A model generated the notes under the pieces. That model searched no databases. It saw only the letters and a list, made by a program, of their open reading frames with translations, and was not told where the DNA came from. Of a DNA stretch of 30,752 bases, positions 1 through 8,243 are shown one piece after another. The DNA is from a bacterium (GTDB taxonomy: Bacteria; Bacteroidota; Bacteroidia; Bacteroidales; Muribaculaceae): the NCBI GenBank assembly GCA_004563195.1, contig SFTJ01000036.1, positions 1 through 30,752 of the forward strand. Reading direction: 5' to 3'. The stretch's first letter is position 1, and the number at the start of each line of letters is the position of its first letter. The translations under genes and the position numbers were made by a program.

Positions 1-148
1 TCTTTGTAAAGTTACAAAATATCTATGACATTGATAAACAATTAGTTGCCTATTAACTGAATATCCCTAATATATACGCACATGCACGATACATTGCATC
101 ACAAAAACAAATTACCACAAAAATGCCGAACAAAATAGCGCAAGAATA

Positions 149-187
149 CCGATAATGCTAAAAAGGTTATCGGAATGCACCTTTTTT
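149..187 (+). terminator. Overlapping hairpins, possible terminator of an upstream unit
   Basis: A 7-bp stem (CCGATAA at 149-155, TTATCGG at 167-173) overlaps an alternative stem (AAAAAGGT at 160-167, ACCTTTTT at 179-186) that ends in a T-run. The two cannot form together. It could end transcription entering from the left edge, but no upstream gene is visible. The rest of 1-290 is AT-rich, and I see no gene in it on either strand. Confidence 0.3.
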
Positions 188-215
188 GTGTATTACCTTA
201 CTATTATTTGATGGA

Positions 216-261
216 AATTTTGTAATTTTGTACTCAATAAAGGTTGATGACATAAACCTTT
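216..261 (+). promoter_or_regulatory. fic promoter -7 box and 5' stem-loop
   Basis: TAATTTTG at 223-230 fits the Bacteroidetes -7 consensus TAnnTTTG; no good -33 TTTG lies 19-21 bp upstream. Transcription should start near 237. The first transcribed bases would form a 7-bp stem (AAAGGTT at 239-245, AACCTTT at 255-261) with a 9-nt loop. This may be a 5' stem-loop or an operator. The -7 box sits in a tandem 8-mer, AATTTTGTAATTTTGT (216-231), that also occurs in the CRISPR repeats. Confidence 0.5.
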
Positions 262-290
262 TAATGTAATTTCTTGCAAAAAGCACATGT

Positions 291-1358
291 ATGAAAAGTA
301 TAGAAGATGTGATGAATGAGTGGAACGCTTTGCAGCCTTTGTCTGATAGAGACAGAGAGATGCTTAGCCGTCGATTCACTATTGATTTCAACTACAACAG
401 CAACCACATTGAGGGTAATACACTGACTTATGGACAGACAGAGATATTGCTCATGTTCGGAAAGATAGTTGGCGAGGCTGATGTTCGTGATGTTAACGAA
501 ATGACCGCCAGCAATGTTGGCCTGAAAATGATGAAGGAGGAAGCACAGCTTAAAGAGACTCCTTTGACACAGCATTTTATACGAACGTTGCATAAGACCC
601 TCTTACGAGAGGATTATACAGTGTATAGCAATCTACCTGGAGGTGTTCAGACAAGTTACGTTATCCATGCAGGACAATACAAAACGCGCCCAAATTCTGT
701 CATCACACGTTATGGTGAACGATTTGAGTATGCTACACCAGAAGAGACTCCTGCTTTAATGAGCGATTTGGTAGATTGGTATAACGATGCAGAAAGATCG
801 GGAAAGTTCACTCCAATAGAACTTGCTGCGATATTCCACTATCGCTACATTCGTATTCATCCATTTGAAGACGGCAATGGCCGTATTGCCCGATTGATGG
901 TCAACTACATCCTCACTCGCCATGATTACCCTATGATTGTGGTGCGTAGTCGTAAGAAAAAAGAGTATTTAGAGGCATTGCATCGTACAGACCTTACTGT
1001 CGGAGCTGCCCCTTCACTTGGTGCACATGCCTCAAAGCGTGACATTCAGCAGTTTCTTACTTACTTTACGAATCTCTTTATTGACGAGGTGACATATGAC
1101 ATACATTTCCTGACAGAGCGTGGAGATAATGTTTGGTGGTTTGATGGCGAACGCGTGAAATTCCGTAGTGCTACTACCAGCGTAATACTTAACCGCATGT
1201 ATGAGCAGCCGAATAGTACCATCCCGCAACTGGCAGAGGCAGCCGGTATCAGTCTTACAGCAGTTAATAAGCAGTTACGACTCCTTACAGAGAAAGGATA
1301 TATCACTCGTACAGAGAAAGATAATTCTTGGAGACTAATTATCACACCATCAGTATAA
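291..1358 (+). CDS. Fic family protein with C-terminal winged helix
   Basis: A 355-residue Fic-domain protein. Fic enzymes usually transfer AMP from ATP onto a Ser, Thr or Tyr of a target protein. The catalytic motif HPFxDGNGRxxR is intact at residues 190-201 (His190). An N-terminal SxxxEGN motif at residues 37-43 matches the inhibitory helix of class II Fic proteins, so activity is probably held in check by Glu41. Residues about 295-350 look like a winged helix-turn-helix, as in many free-standing bacterial Fic proteins, which suggests DNA binding or self-regulation. Length is typical. The gene stands alone, with its own promoter and a 5' stem-loop. No antitoxin gene is adjacent, as expected when the inhibitory helix is built in. 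The target protein is unknown. Confidence 0.93.
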   Translation: MKSIEDVMNEWNALQPLSDRDREMLSRRFTIDFNYNSNHIEGNTLTYGQTEILLMFGKIVGEADVRDVNEMTASNVGLKMMKEEAQLKETPLTQHFIRTLHKTLLREDYTVYSNLPGGVQTSYVIHAGQYKTRPNSVITRYGERFEYATPEETPALMSDLVDWYNDAERSGKFTPIELAAIFHYRYIRIHPFEDGNGRIARLMVNYILTRHDYPMIVVRSRKKKEYLEALHRTDLTVGAAPSLGAHASKRDIQQFLTYFTNLFIDEVTYDIHFLTERGDNVWWFDGERVKFRSATTSVILNRMYEQPNSTIPQLAEAAGISLTAVNKQLRLLTEKGYITRTEKDNSWRLIITPSV

Positions 1359-1689
1359 AACTGCTGAAAACGGATGATATCCACCCACCCAAAACGGGGA
1401 TTAGACCGCTCCGAGTTGGTGGACATGCTCCGTTTTAGCCACCCTTCTCTTCATCATGCTTCCAGAAGAAGATGAAATCATCATAGAAGTATCAAGCATA
1501 AGTCCGCCGATTTCTTCGTTGCTTCCGCTTTTCTTCGATGGCAAGTTGTAGCGCGAATAAATAATTAGTTGCTTATAAAATAATAAGTATTCCTATTGTA
1601 AACAAACAGTAAAGTGGCTGAATTTCCATAATTATTGATTTTTTTATAATTATGAAAAGTCAACCACTCTAAAAAATATATAAGAGAGT
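1359..1689. other. Intergenic stretch with possible mobile-element relic
   Basis: No convincing gene. Positions 1380-1560 differ in texture from the AT-rich spacers elsewhere and carry an open minus-strand stretch ending in a peptide like KRRVAKTEHVHQLGAV, with no recognisable domain. The 11-mer GGTGGCTAAAA (minus strand, near 1433-1443) recurs on the plus strand at the extreme right edge (30742-30752), so both could derive from one element family. That link is inference. Bases 1560-1680 are AT-rich. Confidence 0.3.
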
Positions 1690-2436
1690 TTACTTTTTCT
1701 TTTTGTTTTCCTTCTTGATGATGTTTTCGAGGGCGCCGGTGATAGATGGGCAATCGGGAGTAGGCTCGAAATCGAGGCGAAGGCCTGCATTTTCGATGGC
1801 TTTTTTGGTGGAAATGCCCATACAACCTATCTTAATGTCGCCTTGCACAAAGTTGGGGAAGTTCGACATAAGCGAATTGATACCTGCCGGAGTGAAGAAA
1901 ATGAGAGTATCGAAGTCGAAACGTTCGTCGGGAGCGAAATCGTTGCTCACAGTGCGATACATAATGGCTCTGGTGAGGCGGATATCCACATTTTCGAGAG
2001 CAGCTTCCTTGAGGTTGTGAACATTTGAAATAGGAAGGAGGAATGTTTCTTTCTTATGCTTTTCAAGAGTGGGGATAAGATCCTCTATCTTGTTGGTTTC
2101 GGTGAAGAAAATTTTACGTTTGCGATAAACAATGTATTTCTGAAGATAATGAGCCACAGTTTCGCTGACACAGAAATATTTCATAGTGTCGGGTACTTCG
2201 ATGCGCATTTCTTCGCAAAGACGAAAATAATGATCGATAGCAGTACGAGCTGTGAATATTACAGCAGTATAGTCGAGAATGGATATTTTCTGCTGACGAA
2301 ATTCTTTAGATGTCAACCCTTCAACCTTAATAAAAGGACGGAATACTATCTCTACATCATAGTTTTTGGCTATATCAAAATACGGCGATTTTTCAGATGT
2401 AGGCTGTGGTTGAGAAACTAATATTCTTTTTATCAC
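1690..2436 (-). CDS. hemD: Uroporphyrinogen-III synthase
   Basis: A 248-residue protein matching the divergent HemD of Bacteroidales. The enzyme cyclises hydroxymethylbilane to uroporphyrinogen III with inversion of ring D, in tetrapyrrole synthesis in the cytoplasm. What I see: the start MIKRILVSQPQP, a mid segment YTAVIFTARTAIDHYF, and a later FDTLIFFTPAGINSLMSNFP. These are the paired Rossmann-like half-domain features of the family. It ends in a Lys-rich tail. It follows the DUF4271 gene by 12 bp, a conserved Bacteroidetes pairing, and is probably co-transcribed with it. Sequence conservation of HemD is low across bacteria, so the context adds weight. Confidence 0.88.
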   Translation of the reverse strand: MIKRILVSQPQPTSEKSPYFDIAKNYDVEIVFRPFIKVEGLTSKEFRQQKISILDYTAVIFTARTAIDHYFRLCEEMRIEVPDTMKYFCVSETVAHYLQKYIVYRKRKIFFTETNKIEDLIPTLEKHKKETFLLPISNVHNLKEAALENVDIRLTRAIMYRTVSNDFAPDERFDFDTLIFFTPAGINSLMSNFPNFVQGDIKIGCMGISTKKAIENAGLRLDFEPTPDCPSITGALENIIKKENKKKK

Positions 2437-2448
2437 AATTAGTAAATA

Positions 2449-3303
2449 TTAAAATATTGAAAACAAATAAATGATACCGTTATAAATCAATTTGATTGGT
2501 ATAATTTCCACGCTGCAAAGGTACAAAATAAATAGGAAAAATGAGTAATAATTATTGAAAAAAATGCGAGCGCCTTTAATAATAAACAATATACGGCATA
2601 CTATATATATGATGATAAAAGCCGAAATAAAGAAGTCGGCGAGGTGTGGATACACCAAAAGCAGCACCACCACAGGGATAAGGAAAAGCCCTAAAATGGC
2701 TTGTGAGGCATTGAATCCTTTGATAAGCAGAGAAGTGTTGGACTTATTGGTGAATACATATCCGAGGATGAAAAATATGAATAGCTGCGAGAGGTAGAAA
2801 GCAGCCATAAGGCCCACCATGCATATTATATATGCAAAAATATTGGTCGACATCACCACCGATGGGAAGTAGAGCGACACGGCACACTCTATGAGTATGC
2901 CTTCGAGTATGCAAGTGTTGGCTATAAGGGCTGTTTGTATCTGTATTTCGTTGAATGTATTGTGCTCTTCGAAGATGTTTTGGCGCTTTTTGAGCGAAAA
3001 TAGATTTTTCTTGAAGTCGGATATATATTTATAACCTTTGCGATAGCTTATGGTGATGAGAAATATCGAAAGCAGGAAAAGCAGCATAGTTCCGGTGTCG
3101 TGCAGCGGGCTTTTGATGTAATTGTCGCTATGCTGGCCCGATGGCACGGTGAGAATGCTGCTGTTAGCCATATTTTCCACTACCGAGTCTTGATAAAGGT
3201 CGTTGCCGAAGCCTTTTTCGTAGATTGGGGTGTGATAATGGTTAACTGCTGCCGAATCGGCGGCTGCTTGTAAGGTGTCGATATTTATGCTGTCCGGCTT
3301 CAA
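2449..3303 (-). CDS. DUF4271 domain-containing membrane protein
   Basis: A 284-residue integral membrane protein of unknown function. A soluble N-terminal part (about 1-68) precedes six or seven hydrophobic segments, beginning around TMLLFLLSIFLITI and ending with the C-terminal FFLFILYLCSVEIIPIKLIYN. The start is a TTG overlapping the stop of the upstream LOG gene by 4 nt (TTGA), which implies translational coupling. The next in-frame ATG is at residue 45 and would lose only soluble sequence. DUF4271 genes sit beside hemD across Bacteroidetes, but their role is not established. Confidence 0.85.
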   Translation of the reverse strand: MKPDSINIDTLQAAADSAAVNHYHTPIYEKGFGNDLYQDSVVENMANSSILTVPSGQHSDNYIKSPLHDTGTMLLFLLSIFLITISYRKGYKYISDFKKNLFSLKKRQNIFEEHNTFNEIQIQTALIANTCILEGILIECAVSLYFPSVVMSTNIFAYIICMVGLMAAFYLSQLFIFFILGYVFTNKSNTSLLIKGFNASQAILGLFLIPVVVLLLVYPHLADFFISAFIIIYIVCRILFIIKGARIFFNNYYSFFLFILYLCSVEIIPIKLIYNGIIYLFSIF

Positions 3304-3887
3304 TATTTATTTTCTATAATTAGAGGGTTTTGTTCGTCGTAATTGTCGATATATTCCACTGCTTGGTCCACGCTGTTTGCCACATACCATAGTTTGGTGT
3401 GAGAGGGGCGCATAAAGTGCTGCTCTATGCAGCGCTGCAGCATGGCTATCAGGGGGTCGTAATATCCATCAATATTGAGTATTACGAGTGGTTTGTTGAA
3501 TATTTTGAGTTGTCGCCAGGTGATGATTTCGAGGAGTTCTTCGAGGGTACCGCATCCGCCCGGCATGGCAATGGCACATTCACACATATTGGCCATCATC
3601 TCCTTGCGTGAGTGCATGTCGGGGGTAATCTCTAGGCGAGTGAGGCGGCTGTAATGCCATCCGTTGTCGACCATAAATTTGGGAATAATTCCCACAGCTT
3701 CGGCTCCGTGGTCGAGAAAGCCATCCGACACGGCTCGCATCACGCCGGCGGCGCCGGCTCCGTTGATGCATCGCCAATGGCGCTCGGCAAGGGCTTTGCC
3801 GAGATTGTAGGCGGCTTCGATGTAGGTGGCGGGAATATCGTTGCTCGAAGCGCCGTAGACGCATATATAGCGGTGTTTGCTTTGCAT
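3300..3887 (-). CDS. LOG family protein (TIGR00730), nucleotide 5'-monophosphate phosphoribohydrolase
   Basis: A 195-residue Rossmann-fold protein of the LOG/YgdH group. Family members hydrolyse the N-glycosidic bond of purine or cytokinin riboside monophosphates to free base plus ribose 5-phosphate; in Bacteroidetes the physiological substrate is uncertain. The signature PGGCGTLEE is at residues 109-117, preceded by SRKEMM (93-98), the conserved Arg-Lys pair. Full length. First gene of a three-gene minus-strand unit with DUF4271 and hemD. An older name, lysine decarboxylase, is a misannotation of this family. Confidence 0.92.
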   Translation of the reverse strand: MQSKHRYICVYGASSNDIPATYIEAAYNLGKALAERHWRCINGAGAAGVMRAVSDGFLDHGAEAVGIIPKFMVDNGWHYSRLTRLEITPDMHSRKEMMANMCECAIAMPGGCGTLEELLEIITWRQLKIFNKPLVILNIDGYYDPLIAMLQRCIEQHFMRPSHTKLWYVANSVDQAVEYIDNYDEQNPLIIENKY

Positions 3888-3928
3888 AGAGTGTATTTTA
3901 TCAGCTATGTGTGGTGGTGTGACCGGTG

Positions 3929-3936
3929 CAAAGTTA
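3929..3936 (-). promoter_or_regulatory. -7 box of the LOG-DUF4271-hemD operon
   Basis: TAACTTTG read on the minus strand fits TAnnTTTG exactly. It lies about 42 bp before the LOG start codon. There is no clear -33 TTTG at the expected distance. Confidence 0.5.
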
Positions 3937-3970
3937 CGAATAATTACATTAACCGAAGATAGAGCTACAC

Positions 3971-4007
3971 AAAAATTAACGGCAACATGGTGAAATGTTA
4001 CCGTTAA
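3971..4007 (-). terminator. Terminator of the secG operon
   Basis: A 12-bp stem with one mismatch (TTAACGG/CCGTTAA and AACAT/ATGTT arms, 3976-4007) followed on the minus strand by TTTTT. It starts about 50 bp after the secG stop. A T-run on the plus side (4012-4019) may let it work in both directions. Confidence 0.7.
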
Positions 4008-4056
4008 TGATATTTTTTTCGAAAAAAACTAAGAGATAGTCCTTCTCACCAAGCTA

Positions 4057-4386
4057 TTACTTCGAAGGAGTCTCTTGAGCCGGAGTGTTACCGGTGGTTT
4101 CGAACGGAGTAGCTTGAGTTTCTTGAGCTTGCTTAACGTTGGTAACCTGAGCTTCGCTGTTTCCACCACGAGGAATATAGGTGCTAACGATGCTCATTAC
4201 GATGATGAAACAGATAAGTGTCCAAGTAGCCTTTTCGATAAAGTCGGTGGTTTTGCGAACACCCATCATTTGGTTACCGCTTGCAAAGCCCGATGCAAGA
4301 CCTCCACCTTTAGATTTTTGAATAAGCACTACACCGATCAACAAAATCGATGCAAGGATAATCAACACGATAATAAATGCGTACAT
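4057..4386 (-). CDS. secG: Preprotein translocase subunit SecG
   Basis: A 109-residue subunit of the SecYEG inner-membrane channel. An N-terminal membrane helix (residues 1-22) is followed by the SecG hallmark VLIQKSKGGGLASGF, then a second helix around WTLICFIIVMSIVSTYI. The C-terminal third is a Thr/Gln/Glu-rich tail typical of Bacteroidetes SecG. It lies one base after the TPR-like gene and ends the operon, just before a strong hairpin terminator. Identification is secure. Confidence 0.96.
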   Translation of the reverse strand: MYAFIIVLIILASILLIGVVLIQKSKGGGLASGFASGNQMMGVRKTTDFIEKATWTLICFIIVMSIVSTYIPRGGNSEAQVTNVKQAQETQATPFETTGNTPAQETPSK

Positions 4387-4387
4387 A

Positions 4388-5158
4388 TTATTTTTTATTT
4401 TTAATTTGTTCGTTAAGTATCAGTTTTCTAAGAAAACGTATTTGGTCTGCAAAGTAAATACTTTTTTCTGGAAATTTCAAACTTATATTGGTTATAATTT
4501 CCAAAGCCTTAGAATATTTGTGTTGTTTTATGTATATTTTGGCCAAACTTTCGCTAAACATAGAGTCGTCGGAGGTTTGCGCCTTATCGATAGAGTCGGT
4601 AACGGGTTCATTGTCAGCGGGCGAATTTTCGGCTTTGATGATAGTGGAAGGGAAGTGACCTTCGTGTTCTTTAGATTTGGCGATGAATTTATTGATAAGG
4701 TCATCGTTTTTGCTTGTGGCTTCGCCTTGCTGAGGCATACTTTGCTGTTCTTCGGCAGCGAGGATGTCGGCATAGTCGGGCACGGGATTGAATATGAGGT
4801 TATTGAGCACCTCGAGTTCTTTTTCGCTCGAATTGCCGAAAGTGTTGAGAAAAGTGTCGATGGTGTTTTCGGTGGTTGGGGTGGTATTTTCCTCTTGTGG
4901 GGGGTAGAAAGAGGCAAAAATGTCGGCATTTTCGCCCAGCACGTTATATAGGCTTCGGCGGTCGGCTGAGGCTATTGCCAGGCGTGCCAGCAGTTCCTTG
5001 TTATCTTTGGCGGCGGCGTTGCCGTTGCGTTGCAGATAAAGGAGTGCCGGAAGGGTGAAGTAGGGATACTGCTTCATGGCGTTGAGGCACCATTGATGGT
5101 CTACTTGTGCATTGGTGTCGCTGAGCAATTGCTGTATGTCGTGGTTGATGTCGATCAT
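4388..5158 (-). CDS. TPR-like protein of the lptE-secG locus
   Basis: A 256-residue protein that I cannot name beyond its locus. The N-terminal part (about 1-85) is helical, with a YPYFTLPALLYLQR segment. The middle (90-195) is low-complexity, rich in Asn, Thr, Glu and Pro, and probably disordered. The C-terminal part (FSESLAKIYIKQHKYSKALEI and on, about 203-250) resembles a tetratricopeptide helix pair. No signal peptide, so cytoplasmic. Genes of this kind sit between lptE and secG in many Bacteroidales. It is co-transcribed with secG (1-bp gap). A scaffold or assembly role is only a guess. Confidence 0.8.
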   Translation of the reverse strand: MIDINHDIQQLLSDTNAQVDHQWCLNAMKQYPYFTLPALLYLQRNGNAAAKDNKELLARLAIASADRRSLYNVLGENADIFASFYPPQEENTTPTTENTIDTFLNTFGNSSEKELEVLNNLIFNPVPDYADILAAEEQQSMPQQGEATSKNDDLINKFIAKSKEHEGHFPSTIIKAENSPADNEPVTDSIDKAQTSDDSMFSESLAKIYIKQHKYSKALEIITNISLKFPEKSIYFADQIRFLRKLILNEQIKNKK

Positions 5159-5190
5159 TTTATTGTTACATTTTTAAGGTATTAGATTTA

Positions 5191-5700
5191 TTACCAGTTG
5201 CCGAAAGTCTGATTGAAAATCAGTTCGGCGAGTTCTTTACATATTTCGTCGCAGAGTTGGTCCTGCACATCGGTGAGCAATTCGCTGCTATCGAAGTCGC
5301 GATAAGCCGAGAATGTTTGGTCCATCTCTTTTTCGGGGTCTACATTGTCGATGTATTTCACGCGCACGCTGATGGAGAGGCGAGTTTTAGATGCATAAGC
5401 ATTTTCGGTAACGGCTTGAGGCGAAAGGTTGTAGCCTGTGATTTCGCCTTCGATGCGTATGTCGGTGTTTGGTACTTCTTGCATCTTGAGGCGAGTTTGG
5501 CGGGTAATCATGTCGGTAACGGTGTTTTCGAAGAGCTGTTGAAGCGGCGGATACACCAGTGCGGCACGAATGGGGAACTCCCCTACCGATACTGTTTTAT
5601 ATTTATTATAGTCGATAGCACTGCCATTGAATTTGTAGCTTATGCTACAAGCCTGGGTGGCAATGATAAGGGCTATTATGGCAAATATTCGCTTGAGCAT
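5191..5700 (-). CDS. lptE: LptE family lipoprotein (LPS assembly)
   Basis: A 169-residue outer-membrane lipoprotein related to LptE, which plugs LptD and helps insert LPS into the outer leaflet. The ATG at 5700 gives a clean lipoprotein signal peptide (MLKRIFAIIALIIATQAC, lipid-attached Cys18). A longer reading to 5793 would overlap the preceding regulator and bury the signal peptide, so I reject it. The segment YKTVSVGEFPIRAALVYPPL and the later TRLKMQ and IRIEGEITGY strands are typical of Bacteroidetes LptE. It follows the sigma-54 regulator by 43 bp in a conserved gene order. Confidence 0.88.
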   Translation of the reverse strand: MLKRIFAIIALIIATQACSISYKFNGSAIDYNKYKTVSVGEFPIRAALVYPPLQQLFENTVTDMITRQTRLKMQEVPNTDIRIEGEITGYNLSPQAVTENAYASKTRLSISVRVKYIDNVDPEKEMDQTFSAYRDFDSSELLTDVQDQLCDEICKELAELIFNQTFGNW

Positions 5701-5743
5701 GATGGTGAAAATGAATATATATTTTTTTTGATTAAAATCTTTA

Positions 5744-7063
5744 TCAATCCAAATCGTAGTCTTTGATTTTGCGATATAGAGTTCGCTCGGCAATCTGCAA
5801 CTGTTGTGCTGTGGTTTTGCGGTTGTAATTGTTGCGCTTGAGAGCTCTCTCTATAGCTTCTTTTTCTATTTCCTTGAGCGACTTGAATTCTTCGTTGTTG
5901 TCGTCTAATTCTATCACATCGTCAGCCTTATACGACGATTGGTTTTCGATGATTATCGATTTGTATTTTGGGGGTTTGACATCTTCAAATCCCGACATAT
6001 CGTCTTCTACTACTAAATTGTTATATTTAACGTCGTTGTCGGTATGTATGGGAGCGATAGAGTGATTGGGAAGCCTTGAATATAATACATTGTCATTGTT
6101 AATGACTTTGGTTTCGGGTTGAGTACTCTCTTTTTTGTTTTGAATTTCATTGATTTGAATATTCATTTTATTGAGTATCGACACCATCATGCTCATAAGA
6201 GTCATGTAATTTGGGTTTTCGGCTTCCTTAGGCGAGGTTGTAGCCACTTCGGTGGTGAATACGGTTTCCTTAGGAAGGTTGTTCTTCACCATTTCGGCGG
6301 TAATCTCTATGGAGTCGTTTTCGATCATGCATCTACTTACAAAGCTGCGCAGTTGGCGCACATTTCCCGGCCAGGTGTAGCGTTTGAGCAATTCCAGGGC
6401 ATCGGGAGTGAAGTGCTTGTCGCCCATAGAGTATGCATCGGCGAAGTCGTTGGCAAAGAGTCGTGCTATGATGGGTATGTCCTCGGTTCGCTCGCGCAAA
6501 GGAGGAATGGTGATGGTTACATCTGACAGGCGATAATAGAGGTCGCTGCGAAATTTGTTCTCCATTATGGCTTTTTCGAGGTTGCGATTGGTGGCTGCCA
6601 CTATTCGCACATTGGTTTTTTTCACTTCGTTGGAGCCCACTTTTATGTATTCGCCGTTTTCTATCACACGCAGCAGGCGAGTTTGGGTGTCGAGTGGCAT
6701 TTCGCCTATTTCGTCGAGGAATAGAGTACCTCCGTCGGTGATTTCGAAGTAGCCTTTAGTGTCGCTTACGGCACCCGTAAAGGCTCCTTTCACATAACCG
6801 AACAGTTCGCTGTCGATAGTGTTTTGGGGTATGGAACCGCAGTTCACGGCAAGGCAATTTTTGGTTTTGCGCTTGCTGTAGGTGTGTATGATTTTCGAAA
6901 ACACATCCTTACCCGAGCCACTCTCGCCTATAATGAGAATCGAAGTATCGAATTTGGCGAATTTTATGGCTCGCAGTATGGCTGTATTGAGTTGTTCGCT
7001 ATTGCCGTAGATTTGGAATTTAGCTTTAACTTCTTTGATTAATTTTTCTTCGCTAGCTGTCAT
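5744..7063 (-). CDS. Sigma-54-dependent transcriptional activator without receiver domain
   Basis: A 439-residue AAA+ enhancer-binding protein. The AAA+ module starts almost at the N-terminus: Walker A GESGSGKD (residues 46-53), the sigma-54-contacting GAFTGA loop (93-98), Walker B GTLFLDEIGE (112-121), RSDLYYRL (172-179) and WPGNVRQL (231-238). A long polar linker (about 265-395) leads to a Fis-type helix-turn-helix at the C-terminus (about 400-436). There is no response-regulator or GAF domain, so activity is not set by phosphorylation in the usual way; the linker or partner proteins may do this. All catalytic motifs are intact. It is upstream of lptE, a conserved Bacteroidales arrangement, so envelope or LPS genes are likely but unproven targets. 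Confidence 0.93.
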   Translation of the reverse strand: MTASEEKLIKEVKAKFQIYGNSEQLNTAILRAIKFAKFDTSILIIGESGSGKDVFSKIIHTYSKRKTKNCLAVNCGSIPQNTIDSELFGYVKGAFTGAVSDTKGYFEITDGGTLFLDEIGEMPLDTQTRLLRVIENGEYIKVGSNEVKKTNVRIVAATNRNLEKAIMENKFRSDLYYRLSDVTITIPPLRERTEDIPIIARLFANDFADAYSMGDKHFTPDALELLKRYTWPGNVRQLRSFVSRCMIENDSIEITAEMVKNNLPKETVFTTEVATTSPKEAENPNYMTLMSMMVSILNKMNIQINEIQNKKESTQPETKVINNDNVLYSRLPNHSIAPIHTDNDVKYNNLVVEDDMSGFEDVKPPKYKSIIIENQSSYKADDVIELDDNNEEFKSLKEIEKEAIERALKRNNYNRKTTAQQLQIAERTLYRKIKDYDLD

Positions 7064-7131
7064 AATATAGAAGTGAATATGTGAAAAGAAGAGTTGGTAT
7101 AAACAAAATGTAAAGTAAAATAGTTTATTAT

Positions 7132-7968
7132 TTACTTATACGATTTTAGTTCGTAGGTTTTGGCCTTAAGAAATTTGCCAAGGTCTTCTATTTTGTCGAT
7201 ATTCTCATATTCGGCGGGCATAATGGGATTGCCTACCGAAATATGGAAGGTGGAATTTTTCTTTCTGAACACTTCGGCGGGCAGTCGCAGGGTGCGAAGT
7301 TGCCAGCACACCACTCCCAGAAAGTTAAACCATGCAGAGTTGCTTCCGTGAAAATAGATGGGAATAACGGGCACTTTGAGTTGCTTAATGAGTCGAATCA
7401 CGCTTGGCTGCCATTCGCGATCTTCGAGTTGGAGGTGCTTATTGAGTTTCGACACAGCGCCGGCAGGGAAGAATCCCAGAGGTTCGCCATTCTTAACTTG
7501 CATCATAGCAGCCTTGATGCCTTGCATCGACACCGCTTTCTTTTTAGGGTCGGCCGAGGCAAGAGCGTCCACGGCAATAAAGTTGGGGCGCATGGCAGAG
7601 ATATAGTTGAGCACCATATTCACCATCACCTTGAAAGTGGGTCGGCGGTGGCCGATGATATTGATTAGAATAATGCCGTCGAGGGCGCCGAATGAGTGAT
7701 TCGACACGGTGATAAAGCTGCCTTCGGGCAGATTATCGAGCACTTCTTCGTTGTCGATACGGAGTTTTATGTTAAGGTCCTTGAGCAGACCATCGGTAAA
7801 GGGCACACCCGGAGTGTCGCAGTTGTGGTCGTGTATCCAATTCACTTTATCCACCGACAGAAAGCGCAGAAGCCAATTAACCAATCGCTTCTTTCCTTCA
7901 AAAAATGGCACCATTTTTCGTATATCGTCGTAGTCGAGAACTGTTCGTTTGATGGGTGTATCTTGCAT
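7132..7968 (-). CDS. Lysophospholipid acyltransferase family protein
   Basis: A 278-residue PlsC-like membrane-associated acyltransferase. The active-site block is NHSFGALDG (residues 90-98), with His91 and Asp97 spaced HX5D. This fits the HPxGGxDG-type variant rather than the HX4D of classic PlsC. A second block, FFPAGAVSKL (166-175), corresponds to the PEGTR acceptor-binding motif. The likely job is acyl transfer to a lysophospholipid, an aminolipid or lipid A-like acceptor at the inner membrane; the acceptor cannot be read from the sequence. It leads the minus-strand envelope cluster, 68 bp before the sigma-54 regulator. Confidence 0.87.
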   Translation of the reverse strand: MQDTPIKRTVLDYDDIRKMVPFFEGKKRLVNWLLRFLSVDKVNWIHDHNCDTPGVPFTDGLLKDLNIKLRIDNEEVLDNLPEGSFITVSNHSFGALDGIILINIIGHRRPTFKVMVNMVLNYISAMRPNFIAVDALASADPKKKAVSMQGIKAAMMQVKNGEPLGFFPAGAVSKLNKHLQLEDREWQPSVIRLIKQLKVPVIPIYFHGSNSAWFNFLGVVCWQLRTLRLPAEVFRKKNSTFHISVGNPIMPAEYENIDKIEDLGKFLKAKTYELKSYK

Positions 7969-8016
7969 AGAAAATATTTGTTTCTTTCGTTATTAAGTAA
8001 GATAAATTATATTTTG

Positions 8017-8039
8017 TAGTTAGGTCACAGATGTGATAA
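8017..8039. promoter_or_regulatory. Inverted repeat upstream of the acyltransferase
   Basis: TCACA-N2-TGTGA symmetry (around 8024-8035) overlaps TGACCTAA on the minus strand (8020-8027). It sits 55-70 bp before the acyltransferase start, where an operator could lie. The rest of 7969-8178 is AT-rich with no gene. Confidence 0.3.
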
Positions 8040-8178
8040 CTGTCTATTCCCAAATGCAAAGTTACTAAAACTTTATATGAAACATGACAAAATTGCAGTT
8101 TTTAATAAAAATATTTAATATAATTAACGAGAAATAGCAATCTTGTGAGAGAAGAAAGGATATAGTATAAAAGAAACA

Positions 8179-8215
8179 AGCTGCACCACTTGCTTTAAGG
8201 CAAAGAGGTGCAGCT
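8179..8215 (-). terminator. Terminator of the choice-of-anchor J gene
   Basis: A perfect 9-bp stem (AGCTGCACC at 8179-8187, GGTGCAGCT at 8207-8215) with further pairing inside. On the minus strand it is followed by TTGTTTCTTTT. It lies 30 bp after the stop codon. Confidence 0.75.
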
Positions 8216-8243
8216 GCATCTTTGATAAATATAAAAGAATATA

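Noticed and set aside
5701..5793. A longer N-terminus for LptE
   Set aside because: It overlaps the end of the sigma-54 regulator and would place 31 polar residues before a clean lipoprotein signal peptide.
8024..8035. A CRP-type binding site
   Set aside because: The order is TCACA-N2-TGTGA, the reverse arrangement of the CRP consensus TGTGA-N6-TCACA. It is kept only as a low-confidence inverted repeat.
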